Below, in pieces: positions 25,020 to 32,859 of a DNA stretch of 64,000 nt (position 1 is its first letter; each line of letters begins with the position of its first letter). The translations under genes and the position numbers were made by a program. Source of the DNA: an uncultured Roseburia sp. (lineage in GTDB: Bacteria > Bacillota > Clostridia > Lachnospirales > Lachnospiraceae). The stretch is from assembly GCA_947573605.1 (NCBI GenBank), contig CANPGM010000005.1:55473-119472 (forward strand). Reading direction: 5' to 3'. The notes under the pieces were generated by a model. That model did not search any database, was not told where the DNA came from, and saw only the letters and a program-made list of their open reading frames with translations.

Positions 25020-27137
25020 TCAGGCGGATGCCCGATGTTTTTTTGCTTCCATGTCCGGCAATTCTTTTTTATCCCGAAATCCGCTGCTTGTCGCACAAAT
25101 TATTTTGTCAAACACCATAAACATGGACGGCAGAATAAAAATTACGACAAACATACTGATAATTGCGCCTCGCGCCATCAGAGAACAAAGCGAACTGATC
25201 ATATCAATATTTGAATAAATTCCGACACCAAACGTCGCCGCGAAAAAGCTTAATGCGCTGACAAGGACGGACTGAATTGATCCCCGCAGCGATTCGGTAA
25301 CCGCTTCTTTTTTCTCCGCTCCCTTATACCTTGCCCGTTTGTATTTATTCGTCATTAAAATCGCGTAATCGACCGTTGCGCCAAGCTGAATGGTTCCGAT
25401 TACAATCGAAGCGATAAACGGCAGCGTCGTATTGGTATAGCACGGAATCCCCATATTGATAAAAATTGCAAACTCAATCACCGATACCAGAATAATCGGA
25501 AGCGATACCGATTTAAACACAAGCAATATAATCAGGAAAATTGCTCCGATGGAAATTGCGCTGACACGTTTAAAATCCTCATTTGTAATTTCTATCAAAT
25601 CCTTTGTACACGGCGCTTCTCCGATTAACATTGCGTCGGTATCGTATTTCTTAATAATATTGTTAATTTCTTCGCATTGTGCGTTCACTTCCTCTGAGGC
25701 GACTGCGTATTCGGAACTGATTATGATCATCTGATAATCGCCGTTAACCAATGTTTCTTTCAGATCCTCCGGAATAAATTCTTTCGGAACGCCGGGACCT
25801 ACTACGGAATCAAATCCCAGCGCCATTTTTACGCCGTCCACTTCGTTTATTTCATCAAGCATTGCCCGCGCATCCTTTGCGGAAAGCTTACTGTCCGCCA
25901 ATACCATATGAGCGGCTCCCATTTCAAATTCGGAGTCAAGCTTGTGGTTCGCCGTAATGCTCGGCAGGCTTTCCGGAAGCGTTCCTGTCAAATCGTAATA
26001 GACATTTGTGTGCGTATATCCATATATGGCAGGCGCCAAAATCAAAAGAAAAACAGCGATAAACAGTCTGTAATGTTTCACCACTTTATCCGCAAGAAAT
26101 CCCAAATCCGGAATAATCGCTCTATGCTTCGTGCGCTCGATTGCTCCGTCAAAGATCAAAATCATTGACGGAAGCACGGTTACGCAGCAGATGACGCCGA
26201 ATACCACGCCCTTTGCCATCACAACTCCCAAATCCAGTCCAAGCGTAAAGCTCATAAAACACAACGCGATAAATCCTGCAACCGTCGTAATCGAACTGCC
26301 GATCACCGATGTAATTGTTCCGGAAATCGCATGCGCCATCGCACGCTTTTTGTCTCCGTGAAACCGAATCTGCTGTTCCTCATAGCTGTGCCACAGGAAA
26401 ATGGAATAATCCATCGTTACGCCAAGCTGCAGCACCGCCGCAAGCGCCTGCGTCACATAGGAAATCTCTCCCTGAATCATATTGGTTCCGAGATTATATA
26501 CGATTGCCATTCCGATACTCAGCAGGAAAAACAGCGGCATAATCGCAGAATCCATTGTAAGCGACAGTACGATTACCGCCAGTGCAACTGCAATCAAAAC
26601 ATAAATCGGAACTTCCTTTGCCGATAGATTCTTTGTGTCCGTCACAACAGCCGACATTCCGCTGACAAAACACTTTCCGTCTACCACGCTTCGGATTTCT
26701 TCAATTGCTTCCATCGTTTCGTCCGCCGACATAGACGTATCATAAAGAACTGCAAGCAGCGTACTGTCTGTCTCGCGATTATTAAAAAAATCGTATACCT
26801 CCTCCGGCAGCAGCGTCATCGGAATATTGATATCGAAGATGGAATCATACCAGATGACTTTTTTCACATGAGGTACCGCCTCCATGTCCGTTTTCATAGC
26901 CGAAATATCCTTCGCATCCATTCCTTCTACCACACAAAAGGAAAACGCGCCCGTTCCGAATTCCTCAAGCAAAATCTCCTGTCCCTTCATTGTCTCGATA
27001 TCCTTCGGAAGATATGTCAGAATATCATAGTTTACCCGTGTGTGAAAATAACCGATTGCCGACGGTATCAAAAGCAGAAAACTGATAATGAGAATCGGTA
27101 CTCTAAGCTTTACAACTCCTTTTCCAAATTTAATCAT
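25020..27137 (-). CDS. MMPL/RND-superfamily transporter
   Basis: A 705-residue protein from ATG 27137 (GGAGGAAACA upstream). It has two repeats, each with one helix, a large extracellular loop and a five-helix bundle (sterol-sensing-like): LGVTMDYSIFLWHSYEEQQ in the first and LGATVDYAILMTNKYKRAR in the second are the hallmark fourth-helix segments with the conserved Asp-Tyr proton-relay pair. MMPL proteins export lipids, peptides or drugs using the proton gradient. It forms a unit with the YhgE-like gene and is probably controlled by the TetR protein upstream. Confidence 0.92.
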   Translation of the reverse strand: MIKFGKGVVKLRVPILIISFLLLIPSAIGYFHTRVNYDILTYLPKDIETMKGQEILLEEFGTGAFSFCVVEGMDAKDISAMKTDMEAVPHVKKVIWYDSIFDINIPMTLLPEEVYDFFNNRETDSTLLAVLYDTSMSADETMEAIEEIRSVVDGKCFVSGMSAVVTDTKNLSAKEVPIYVLIAVALAVIVLSLTMDSAIMPLFFLLSIGMAIVYNLGTNMIQGEISYVTQALAAVLQLGVTMDYSIFLWHSYEEQQIRFHGDKKRAMAHAISGTITSVIGSSITTVAGFIALCFMSFTLGLDLGVVMAKGVVFGVICCVTVLPSMILIFDGAIERTKHRAIIPDLGFLADKVVKHYRLFIAVFLLILAPAIYGYTHTNVYYDLTGTLPESLPSITANHKLDSEFEMGAAHMVLADSKLSAKDARAMLDEINEVDGVKMALGFDSVVGPGVPKEFIPEDLKETLVNGDYQMIIISSEYAVASEEVNAQCEEINNIIKKYDTDAMLIGEAPCTKDLIEITNEDFKRVSAISIGAIFLIILLVFKSVSLPIILVSVIEFAIFINMGIPCYTNTTLPFIASIVIGTIQLGATVDYAILMTNKYKRARYKGAEKKEAVTESLRGSIQSVLVSALSFFAATFGVGIYSNIDMISSLCSLMARGAIISMFVVIFILPSMFMVFDKIICATSSGFRDKKELPDMEAKKHRASA

Positions 27138-27198
27138 TGTTTCCTCCATTCCATAGTCTGTGCGCTCAAACCTTTTCTTTTTTTACAATAATGAGTAT

Positions 27199-27231
27199 AA
27201 AAAAAAAGACTGAATATAGAAATATTCAATC
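27199..27231 (-). terminator. Intrinsic terminator in the leader of the MMPL gene
   Basis: Minus-strand stem GATTGAATAT/ATATTCAGTC (one G-U pair) followed by nine T residues. It lies between the palindrome at 27306-27351 and the MMPL start. It either ends the TetR transcript or attenuates the MMPL operon. Confidence 0.75.
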
Positions 27232-27305
27232 TTTCTCCCCTGTCAATGAAAAGAATACAAAATCGTTTATCTGTATCCATTCGAATACATTTCCGGTAAA
27301 ATGTC

Positions 27306-27351
27306 ATACCCTCTCTTGACAAGGGCATATACGCTTGTCAAGAGAGGGTAT
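27306..27351. promoter_or_regulatory. 46-bp palindrome, candidate TetR operator
   Basis: Two perfect 18-bp arms (27306-27323 and 27334-27351; core CCCTCTCTTGACAAG / CTTGTCAAGAGAGGG) flank a 10-base centre GGCATATACG. It sits between the TetR stop (27363) and the MMPL start and contains TTGACA in both orientations. A TetR dimer pair would fit. A 17-bp match recurs at 46313-46329. Confidence 0.6.
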
Positions 27352-27362
27352 CTGCCGCATGG

Positions 27363-27941
27363 CTACAATTCCGCAATAATATCGTCCATCGAACGCTTAA
27401 TAATGTACTTGTAAATCTCGGCCAGTTCCTTTGCGGAAATGGTCATCCCCGTCTGAATCCAGGCAATGACAACGTAGCACATAGACTGCGCATAATATTC
27501 CGCAATACGCTCCGGCGTCAGCCAGACAAATTTCGGATTCTTTCCCGCGGAACGGTTTTTCATCACATCAAGCAGTACGCTCTCTACACATTGACGCGCA
27601 ATACTTTCAAACGAATTCTGTCCCTCCAGCCTGCTCGCTTTTATGTAAAACTCTTTTTCCCTCTCGATATTGGCAAAAAGCAGAATCAGCGCTTCATTTA
27701 CCATACCGTTTTGAATCAGCGGTTCGACCGGATTCAGAAGCTGCGTTTGTATGATCCATTCCAACAGCTCGTATTTATCCTGAAAATGGTTGTAAAACGT
27801 CGGGCGAATCACACCCGCCCTGTCTGTGATCTCTTTAATTGTGATTTTTTCGATCGGCTGTTTCATCGTTAATTCCTTAAAACTTTCCGCCAGCAATAAA
27901 TCCACATTCGCTTTTCCCTGTCCGTTCATATTTATCCCCAT
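27363..27941 (-). CDS. TetR/AcrR-family transcriptional regulator
   Basis: A 192-residue (188 if from ATG 27929, which has GGGG 7 bases upstream) regulator. The helix-turn-helix is ITIKEITDRAGVIRPTFYNHF (about 39-59), followed by QDKYELLEWIIQTQ, which resembles the DhaS/TetR_C_8 group. The C-terminal helical domain probably binds a hydrophobic ligand. It precedes the MMPL/YhgE-like pair, with the 46-bp palindrome in between, so it most likely represses export genes. Confidence 0.9.
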   Translation of the reverse strand: MGINMNGQGKANVDLLLAESFKELTMKQPIEKITIKEITDRAGVIRPTFYNHFQDKYELLEWIIQTQLLNPVEPLIQNGMVNEALILLFANIEREKEFYIKASRLEGQNSFESIARQCVESVLLDVMKNRSAGKNPKFVWLTPERIAEYYAQSMCYVVIAWIQTGMTISAKELAEIYKYIIKRSMDDIIAEL

Positions 27942-27975
27942 TTCTGCGCTGTTTTACCTCCGGATGACAACTCCG

Positions 27976-28206
27976 CTACTCGTCAAATTCAACCGTCACG
28001 AAAAAACCTTTCGGCGTTTCCCTGACGTCTACGACCCTGCCTTCACCGGATTTAATACGATTGCCAACCGCAAAGTTGGCGGACATTGCATAGGCCTTTC
28101 CCAGCGTATAATAATAGGAATTTGGAAGCTTTCCCTCGGTAATCGGCAATATCTGCCCTACCTCAAGCAATCCTGTCCGTTCCATTTTAAACTCTTCCCG
28201 TCTCAT
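27976..28206 (-). CDS. Hypothetical 76-residue protein
   Basis: A small, soluble, beta-rich protein (LLEVGQILPITEGKLPNSYY..., GEGRVVDVRETPKGFFVTVEFDE). The last 20 residues look like two beta strands. AAAGGGA precedes the ATG. It is transcribed after a terminator downstream of the DUF308 gene and ahead of the TetR gene. No family is recognised. Confidence 0.65.
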   Translation of the reverse strand: MRREEFKMERTGLLEVGQILPITEGKLPNSYYYTLGKAYAMSANFAVGNRIKSGEGRVVDVRETPKGFFVTVEFDE

Positions 28207-28225
28207 AAAAACATCCCTTTATATG

Positions 28226-28250
28226 GTAAAAACCAGCCGAAAGGCTGGTT
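28226..28250 (-). terminator. Terminator after the DUF308 gene
   Basis: Minus-strand AACCAGCC-TTTC-GGCTGGTT followed by TTTACC, just after the DUF308 stop. Confidence 0.75.
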
Positions 28251-28255
28251 TCCAG

Positions 28256-28837
28256 TTAATCTATCTCTTTGTAATCTACGTCAAGCGCTTCCGCATCCTG
28301 CCTCATTTGTTTCATTACTTTTGTAGTCAATAGTACGATAATCAAATCGGAAATACCGTCATATACAAGCGCGAAGCCAATAAACATCATTGCGAGCTTT
28401 ACCAGACCGAATGCATGCACAATACTGATTACACCAAAAATCAGACTCAGCACCGCCATCAGCAGAATGCCCCACCACTTGTCAAATCTGCCCTTCTTCG
28501 CTTCAAGCGCGTATTTTATGTCCTGCAGACCGTGAAAAATAAGAATCACACCGATTACTATCGGAATCAGGCTCGCAATATTTTCAGGGCTTACGAAAAT
28601 CCAGATGCCGATTAACAGCACGACAAGCCCAAGCGCTCCCGAAAAAGGATGCTTCATCCGATCCGTAAAAAACCCGACCAGATTGACCGCGCCCATTACC
28701 ATTAATCCGATCGCAAGTATCCTGCAGATAATATGAATCGTTTCTTCAGACCAGACAATCAACACTACGCCCAGAGCAATACATAAAACAGCAGATAAAA
28801 TAACATCCGCTTTCATACGTTTTAAAGTCTCTTTCAT
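28256..28837 (-). CDS. DUF308 (HdeD-like) membrane protein
   Basis: A 193-residue protein with six hydrophobic segments in three two-helix repeats, each with a glycine-rich turn (VLCIALGVVLIVWSEETIHI, ALGLVVLLIGIWIFVSPENI, LMAVLSLIFGVISIVHAFGL). This is the DUF308/HdeD pattern; HdeD of E. coli is linked to acid resistance, but the function in Bacillota is unknown. It ends with a charged cytoplasmic tail (about 175-193). It starts 17 bp after the SseB gene stop. Confidence 0.88.
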   Translation of the reverse strand: MKETLKRMKADVILSAVLCIALGVVLIVWSEETIHIICRILAIGLMVMGAVNLVGFFTDRMKHPFSGALGLVVLLIGIWIFVSPENIASLIPIVIGVILIFHGLQDIKYALEAKKGRFDKWWGILLMAVLSLIFGVISIVHAFGLVKLAMMFIGFALVYDGISDLIIVLLTTKVMKQMRQDAEALDVDYKEID

Positions 28838-28853
28838 GATGATACCCCATATT

Positions 28854-29744
28854 TCAGCTTGTTATTTCATCCGGCTTCCTCGCCAGATCCAAAATCTTTT
28901 GAAGTTCCGCGCCTTCTACCGGCGCGTTTCCGTAATTAAGGTGCTTTCCGGCTTCGTCAAAGCCTCCAAGCAGACGCACATCCTGTTCCGCAGTCTTTTC
29001 AATCGTATAATAGCCGGCATTCTTCGTCACCGGATCAAAGGTGAGATACACGCGATGGCAAAGCGGAGGTATGATTCCCTTCTCCGGGAAATCAACCCGT
29101 ACCAGCGTAAGATCCTCCGAAATATTCAGCGCCATTACGGAATAGTCTTCCTCCGTAAACGGATTCAGCTTCGGGTCTTTATATGCATCCGCAAAAATCT
29201 GTTGAATCAAAGACTCCTTTTCCTCACAGAGCCGATTGACAAACTCCTCTTTTTCGGCAAAGAGCCGCTTCGGAAGTACCCCGAACTCCACCTGTTTTTT
29301 CACGAATACCTGAAACTGTTCTCCTGTCAGCTTAATCTGACGCGGCTTTTTATCCTCTTCGTGCAGCTTTTCTACCAGCGCTTTCTTTAACACCAGATTA
29401 TCCGAAAACGGGTTGATCGCCATTCCCGCCAGATTTAATTCCGGTTTTACCACAATGCTGTTGCACGCCGGAAACGTCATATTTAATATCGCCTGACTCT
29501 TCGGTTCCTCAGGAATCTGATCCTTTGATGTAAATACGGCCAGAAACTGTTCTCCCTCGTTGCTTTTCAAAAAACATGGAGACGGCTTATCCGGACCTTT
29601 CAGCATCGCCGGTACAAACAGCTTTGTCGTACGCAATAAATTAAGAACCGTAGTAAGGTTCTCTCCTGTCCGCTCTTTCGCATATGCTTTGATTGCCTGT
29701 CTTAGCCTGTCGTTCGTGATCTCCATCGTAACGTTTTCATCCAT
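28854..29744 (-). CDS. SseB-family protein
   Basis: A 296-residue soluble protein. Residues about 35-140 resemble the SseB N-terminal domain (KLFVPAMLKGPDKPSPCFLK, FLAVFTSKDQIPE, ILNMTFPACNSIVVKPELNLAGMAINPFSDNLVL). The C-terminal half resembles the second SseB domain (VDFPEKGIIPPLCHRVYLTF). SseB was named for serine sensitivity in E. coli; its role is unclear. It is likely co-transcribed with the DUF308 gene. Confidence 0.85.
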   Translation of the reverse strand: MDENVTMEITNDRLRQAIKAYAKERTGENLTTVLNLLRTTKLFVPAMLKGPDKPSPCFLKSNEGEQFLAVFTSKDQIPEEPKSQAILNMTFPACNSIVVKPELNLAGMAINPFSDNLVLKKALVEKLHEEDKKPRQIKLTGEQFQVFVKKQVEFGVLPKRLFAEKEEFVNRLCEEKESLIQQIFADAYKDPKLNPFTEEDYSVMALNISEDLTLVRVDFPEKGIIPPLCHRVYLTFDPVTKNAGYYTIEKTAEQDVRLLGGFDEAGKHLNYGNAPVEGAELQKILDLARKPDEITS

Positions 29745-29810
29745 ATTTCAAATAAATCCTTTCCGTCTGTTACCGCACGCAGCCGTTTTCCCTGCGTACC
29801 CGTATAAAAA

Positions 29811-29884
29811 TCGGAGCAACAGGATTTGAACCTGCGACCTCACGGCCCCCAGCCGTGCGCGCTACCAAACTACGCCATGCTCCG
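29811..29884 (-). tRNA. tRNA-Pro(GGG)
   Basis: A full cloverleaf on the minus strand: acceptor CGGAGCA pairing with TGCTCCG, anticodon arm CACGG-CTGGGGG-CCGTG giving anticodon GGG, and T-loop GGTTCAAATCC. No CCA is encoded after the discriminator A. Confidence 0.95.
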
Positions 29885-29945
29885 TCAACGCTTCTATTAT
29901 ACATAAGTTTTTGCATTTTGTATAGTAAAAAATGTATGAAAATTA

Positions 29946-29986
29946 TATAAAATCTCTGCCGAAACGGATTCGGCAGAGATTTTATA
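29946..29986. terminator. Bidirectional terminator hairpin
   Basis: Perfect 18-bp arms (29946-29963 and 29969-29986; core ATCTCTGCCGAA / TTCGGCAGAGAT) with a 5-base loop and AT-rich flanks. It follows the micro-protein pair on the minus strand and precedes tRNA-Pro. Confidence 0.85.
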
Positions 29987-30001
29987 CCAATGCAAACAGT
30001 T

Positions 30002-30145
30002 TTAGTCATAGAGCGGCGTATGATATTTTATCTTCCGGCCGATTTTATAGAACAGCACCGCGAACATGGATACTACTATATATAATGTGGCGGATACGCC
30101 GATTATGCATTCAAATATAATTAAAAGAATCAAACCTATATTCAT
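30002..30145 (-). CDS. 47-residue single-pass membrane micro-protein
   Basis: ATG 30145 opens a 47-residue frame: a long hydrophobic stretch (IGLILLIIFECIIGVSATLY, continuing to VLF) and a short basic C-terminal tail (YKIGRKIKYHTPLYD). Its start overlaps the stop of the preceding micro-gene as ATGA, showing translational coupling. A strong terminator follows 16 bp later. No known family was recognised. Confidence 0.65.
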   Translation of the reverse strand: MNIGLILLIIFECIIGVSATLYIVVSMFAVLFYKIGRKIKYHTPLYD

Positions 30146-30261
30146 TTTCCGTCTTCTCCTTTTTCCTCTTTTTCAGAACCGAATCTTTCATACCACCAGC
30201 AGCCGATTCCGGCTCCGACAGCGGCAAGTACAAAAAAAGCAACGAGCAAATTTTCAAGCAT
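30142..30261 (-). CDS. 39-residue membrane micro-protein
   Basis: ATG 30261 is preceded by GAAAGGAAGGAATAATT. The product is one helix (LLVAFFVLAAVGAGIGCWWY) with a charged tail (ERFGSEKEEKGEDGK). It is coupled by ATGA to the next micro-gene. The helix contains small-residue (GxG-like) packing positions and an acidic tail, opposite in charge to the basic tail of its partner, so the two may pair in the membrane. That is an inference. Confidence 0.65.
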   Translation of the reverse strand: MLENLLVAFFVLAAVGAGIGCWWYERFGSEKEEKGEDGK

Positions 30262-30376
30262 AATTATTCCTTCCTTTCTCAAAAGCGCTGAATGCGCACA
30301 CAAACCGGACGTCGCTGTATCACAGGCAAAATCCCGCAAACAGATGACGTCTCAAACTCTTTGAATGAAGAGGCCT

Positions 30377-30769
30377 CTATGCTTTTTCTCCGTCCTTGCT
30401 ATGTATGTAGTCCATGATTACTGTTACCGCCTGCGGATGTTTTGCATGCTCCTTTGCATACGTCATCGCAAGTAAAAAACTGGAATTTTCCGGAGGAAGT
30501 TCCGGTAGGGAAATGAATACTGCCGTTTTTACACAGTATCTGACACCGTTTTGCACGGCAGCCAAAAGGTCTGCGGAAACGGAGCGTACGCCAAGCTGTT
30601 CCGACATACACCAGTCCGCGGGTGCAAAAAAATCGTCTGGCGCGCTTAATGTGCAGGCTCCTGCCTGCTGATTCGGGTACGCAAAAAAAGGATCTGTTTT
30701 GTCCTCGTCAAAACACATCCCGGATAAAAAGCATGTCAGAATCATTAAAAGACAAATCCACTTTTTCAT
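30377..30769 (-). CDS. Hypothetical exported protein
   Basis: A 130-residue protein with an N-terminal signal-like segment (KKWICLLMILTCFLSGMC, residues 2-19). The Cys at 19 is preceded by SGM, a poor lipobox, so lipidation is doubtful. The mature part has four further Cys residues (CTLSAPDDFF, DWCMSEQ, YCVKTAV) and a possible disulfide pattern. No family is recognised. It is divergent from the FecCD-type operon. Confidence 0.6.
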   Translation of the reverse strand: MKKWICLLMILTCFLSGMCFDEDKTDPFFAYPNQQAGACTLSAPDDFFAPADWCMSEQLGVRSVSADLLAAVQNGVRYCVKTAVFISLPELPPENSSFLLAMTYAKEHAKHPQAVTVIMDYIHSKDGEKA

Positions 30770-30909
30770 CCAAAACGCTCCCCGTCCTTAATAAACCGCC
30801 CGCACTGTCCGCCGCGGACCGATACGCTGTTTTTATTATAACATAATTTCCTGTCTTTTCAACGACCTCTTTCCCGATTTATACGGGTAACGCGGCAAAA
30901 ATAAGAGAT

Positions 30910-30943
30910 TGTCATTGACAGCTTAAAATACTCTGATTAAAAT
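30910..30943 (+). promoter_or_regulatory. Sigma-A promoter with overlapping dyad for the FecCD-type operon
   Basis: TTGACA (30915-30920), 17-bp spacer, TAAAAT (30938-30943). The -35 box lies inside a dyad TGTCA-T-TGACA (30910-30920), and TGATTAAAATCA overlaps the -10. These may bind a metal-responsive repressor, but no standard Fur or DtxR box is clear. Confidence 0.75.
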
Positions 30944-30975
30944 CAAAATTAAAGTTTATCGAAAGGTATTTGTCT

Positions 30976-31974
30976 ATGAAATCGAAAAAGTCCGCCGCCG
31001 TTTTGCTGCTTATCCTATTGTTTGTGTGTTCGTTTTTTGCCGGGCTCCTTTTCGGAAGCGTATCTCTCTCGCCTGCGGAAATCATTTCCTGTCTCGTCGG
31101 CAAACCTGCATCGTCCACCGCATATGTTTTGATTACCACCGTTCGTATTCCCCGCGTGTTAGGCGGGCTTTTTGCAGGCGTCGGCCTCTCCTGCGCCGGT
31201 GTTATTTTACAGGGGGTAATGAATAACGTGCTGGCAAGTCCGAACACAATCGGCGTCAATTCCGGCGCCGGTTTTGCAGTTATGCTTTCTTTTCTGTTTT
31301 TTCCGGCACAGACCGCGCTGCTTCCGGCTGCGGCTTTTATCGGAGCGCTTCTTACTGCGCTGTCTATCTTTTTGCTCGGTTATCTTGCCGACAGTTCCAG
31401 AACTACTATTGTTTTGGCAGGAATTACCGTATCCACGTTTCTCAACGCCGGAATCAATACCATAAAGCTGTTAGACAGCGATATTGCAATAAATCTTACC
31501 TCGTTTCTGGCAGGATCTCTTTCCGGCCTGACCTTAAACCGGCTTGCCGTTCCGATTTCCTGCATTTCTGCAGCCGCGCTTCTTTCCATGCTGTTTGCAA
31601 AACCGTTAAATATCTTAGGACTCGGAGACGACGTTGCCTGCTCGCTCGGTCTCGCCGTTCCCCTTACCCGCTTCCTGCTGCTTGTTCTCTCCAGCATTCT
31701 CGCCGGAAGCGTCGTAAGCTACGCCGGTCTTTTAAGCTTTGCGGGGCTTATCGTTCCGCACATCTGCAGACGGCTGTTCGGAAACGACGCAAGGATTCTG
31801 CTTCCTTTCAGCGCCCTGCTTGGAGCAAGCTTCGTTCTGCTTTGCGACGTACTCGGACGCGTACTTTTTGCGCCGTTTGAATTGCCTGCAGGAATTATTA
31901 TGTCTTTTGTCGGCGGTCCTTTTTTCCTGTATCTGCTGCTGAAAAAGAAAGGAGGGCGGAGAATCCATGCTTGA
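30976..31974 (+). CDS. FecCD-family iron-chelate/cobalamin ABC permease
   Basis: A 332-residue permease of the BtuC/FecCD type with about ten membrane helices. LTTVRIPRVLGGLFAGVGLSCAGV (positions differ slightly; here begins ITTVRIPRVLGG) and LLSFAGLIVPHICRRLFGND are the family signatures, the latter being the coupling helix for the ATPase. ATG 30976 has GAAAGG upstream. It overlaps the ATPase gene by 8 bp. No substrate-binding lipoprotein is encoded beside it, so the substrate (siderophore, heme or cobalamin) is open. Confidence 0.93.
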   Translation: MKSKKSAAVLLLILLFVCSFFAGLLFGSVSLSPAEIISCLVGKPASSTAYVLITTVRIPRVLGGLFAGVGLSCAGVILQGVMNNVLASPNTIGVNSGAGFAVMLSFLFFPAQTALLPAAAFIGALLTALSIFLLGYLADSSRTTIVLAGITVSTFLNAGINTIKLLDSDIAINLTSFLAGSLSGLTLNRLAVPISCISAAALLSMLFAKPLNILGLGDDVACSLGLAVPLTRFLLLVLSSILAGSVVSYAGLLSFAGLIVPHICRRLFGNDARILLPFSALLGASFVLLCDVLGRVLFAPFELPAGIIMSFVGGPFFLYLLLKKKGGRRIHA

Positions 31975-32725
31975 ATTTTCCCACGTTCATGTTTCAAGCC
32001 GCCGCACGCCTATCCTGGAAGACGTCTCCGTTCGCTTCCGAAAAGGAACCGTCACATCCATAATCGGCCCGAACGGCTGCGGCAAAACGACGCTGCTTCA
32101 GTGCCTGAACGGCGTTTCCCGCGTGACGGGCGGCTCCGTTCTTTTGGAAGGAAAAAATTTTCTTGCGCTTCCTGCCAGAGAGCGCGCCAGACTTGTGTCC
32201 TTTCTGCCGCAGGTGCGTACCGTTATACCCGCGCTTCCTGTAAAAACGCTGGTCGAACACGGGCGATTTCCGCATCTTGGCTTTGCCAGAAGAAAATCGA
32301 CGGAGGATATTCAAATCGTAAGACAGGCAATGGAATTCGCCTGTGTGGATGCCTATGAAAACCAGCCCGTCGACACGCTTTCCGGCGGTATCCGGCAGCG
32401 GGTCTTTTTTGCAATGCTGCTTGCGCAGGACTGTGACTATCTCGTACTTGACGAGCCGACCACTTATCTCGATTTAAACGGACAGCGGGATTTTCTCAAT
32501 ATGTTTTCCGCTTTAAGGGATCAGGGGAAGACGGTGATTCTGGTGCTCCACGACATCAGTCAGGCGCTTCGGATTTCCGACCGCGTTGTGATTATGAATC
32601 AAAGAAAAATAGCCGCCGAAGGCACCCCGGAGGAATGCTTAAGGCAGCATATCATCGAAGAGGTATTTGGTATTACCTCAAAAACATTCAGCGACGGCGA
32701 CGGAACCTATTACTTTTTTGGTTAG
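31967..32725 (+). CDS. FecE/BtuD-type ABC ATPase
   Basis: A 252-residue ATPase: Walker A GPNGCGKTT (about 35-43), signature LSGGIRQR (GGIRQ replaces the common GGQRQ), Walker B YLVLDEPTTYLD, switch His in LVLHDISQ. It pairs with the permease to drive uptake. It ends 6 bp before the long nested palindrome that separates this operon from the convergent cysG gene. Confidence 0.93.
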   Translation: MLEFSHVHVSSRRTPILEDVSVRFRKGTVTSIIGPNGCGKTTLLQCLNGVSRVTGGSVLLEGKNFLALPARERARLVSFLPQVRTVIPALPVKTLVEHGRFPHLGFARRKSTEDIQIVRQAMEFACVDAYENQPVDTLSGGIRQRVFFAMLLAQDCDYLVLDEPTTYLDLNGQRDFLNMFSALRDQGKTVILVLHDISQALRISDRVVIMNQRKIAAEGTPEECLRQHIIEEVFGITSKTFSDGDGTYYFFG

Positions 32726-32730
32726 CATGG

Positions 32731-32849
32731 TTCGGGTGTCAAAAGGCAGGTATTAGGCTGTTGGCTGGCAAATTGCACAAAACAGCTCTGTGATTTATTT
32801 TGTGCAATTTTCCAGTTCAAATCGAATAGACTGCCTTTTGACACCCGAA
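32731..32849. repeat. 119-bp nested palindrome between convergent genes
   Basis: Outer perfect 19-bp arms (32731-32749 and 32831-32849; TTCGGGTGTCAAAAGGCAG and its complement) enclose inner perfect 13-bp arms AAATTGCACAAAA / TTTTGTGCAATTT (32770-32782 and 32798-32810), extended by CTGG/CCAG with one mismatch. It can act as a bidirectional terminator, but its size and two-tier build resemble a miniature palindromic element. Confidence 0.8.
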
Positions 32850-32859
32850 TCCCAGCAAG

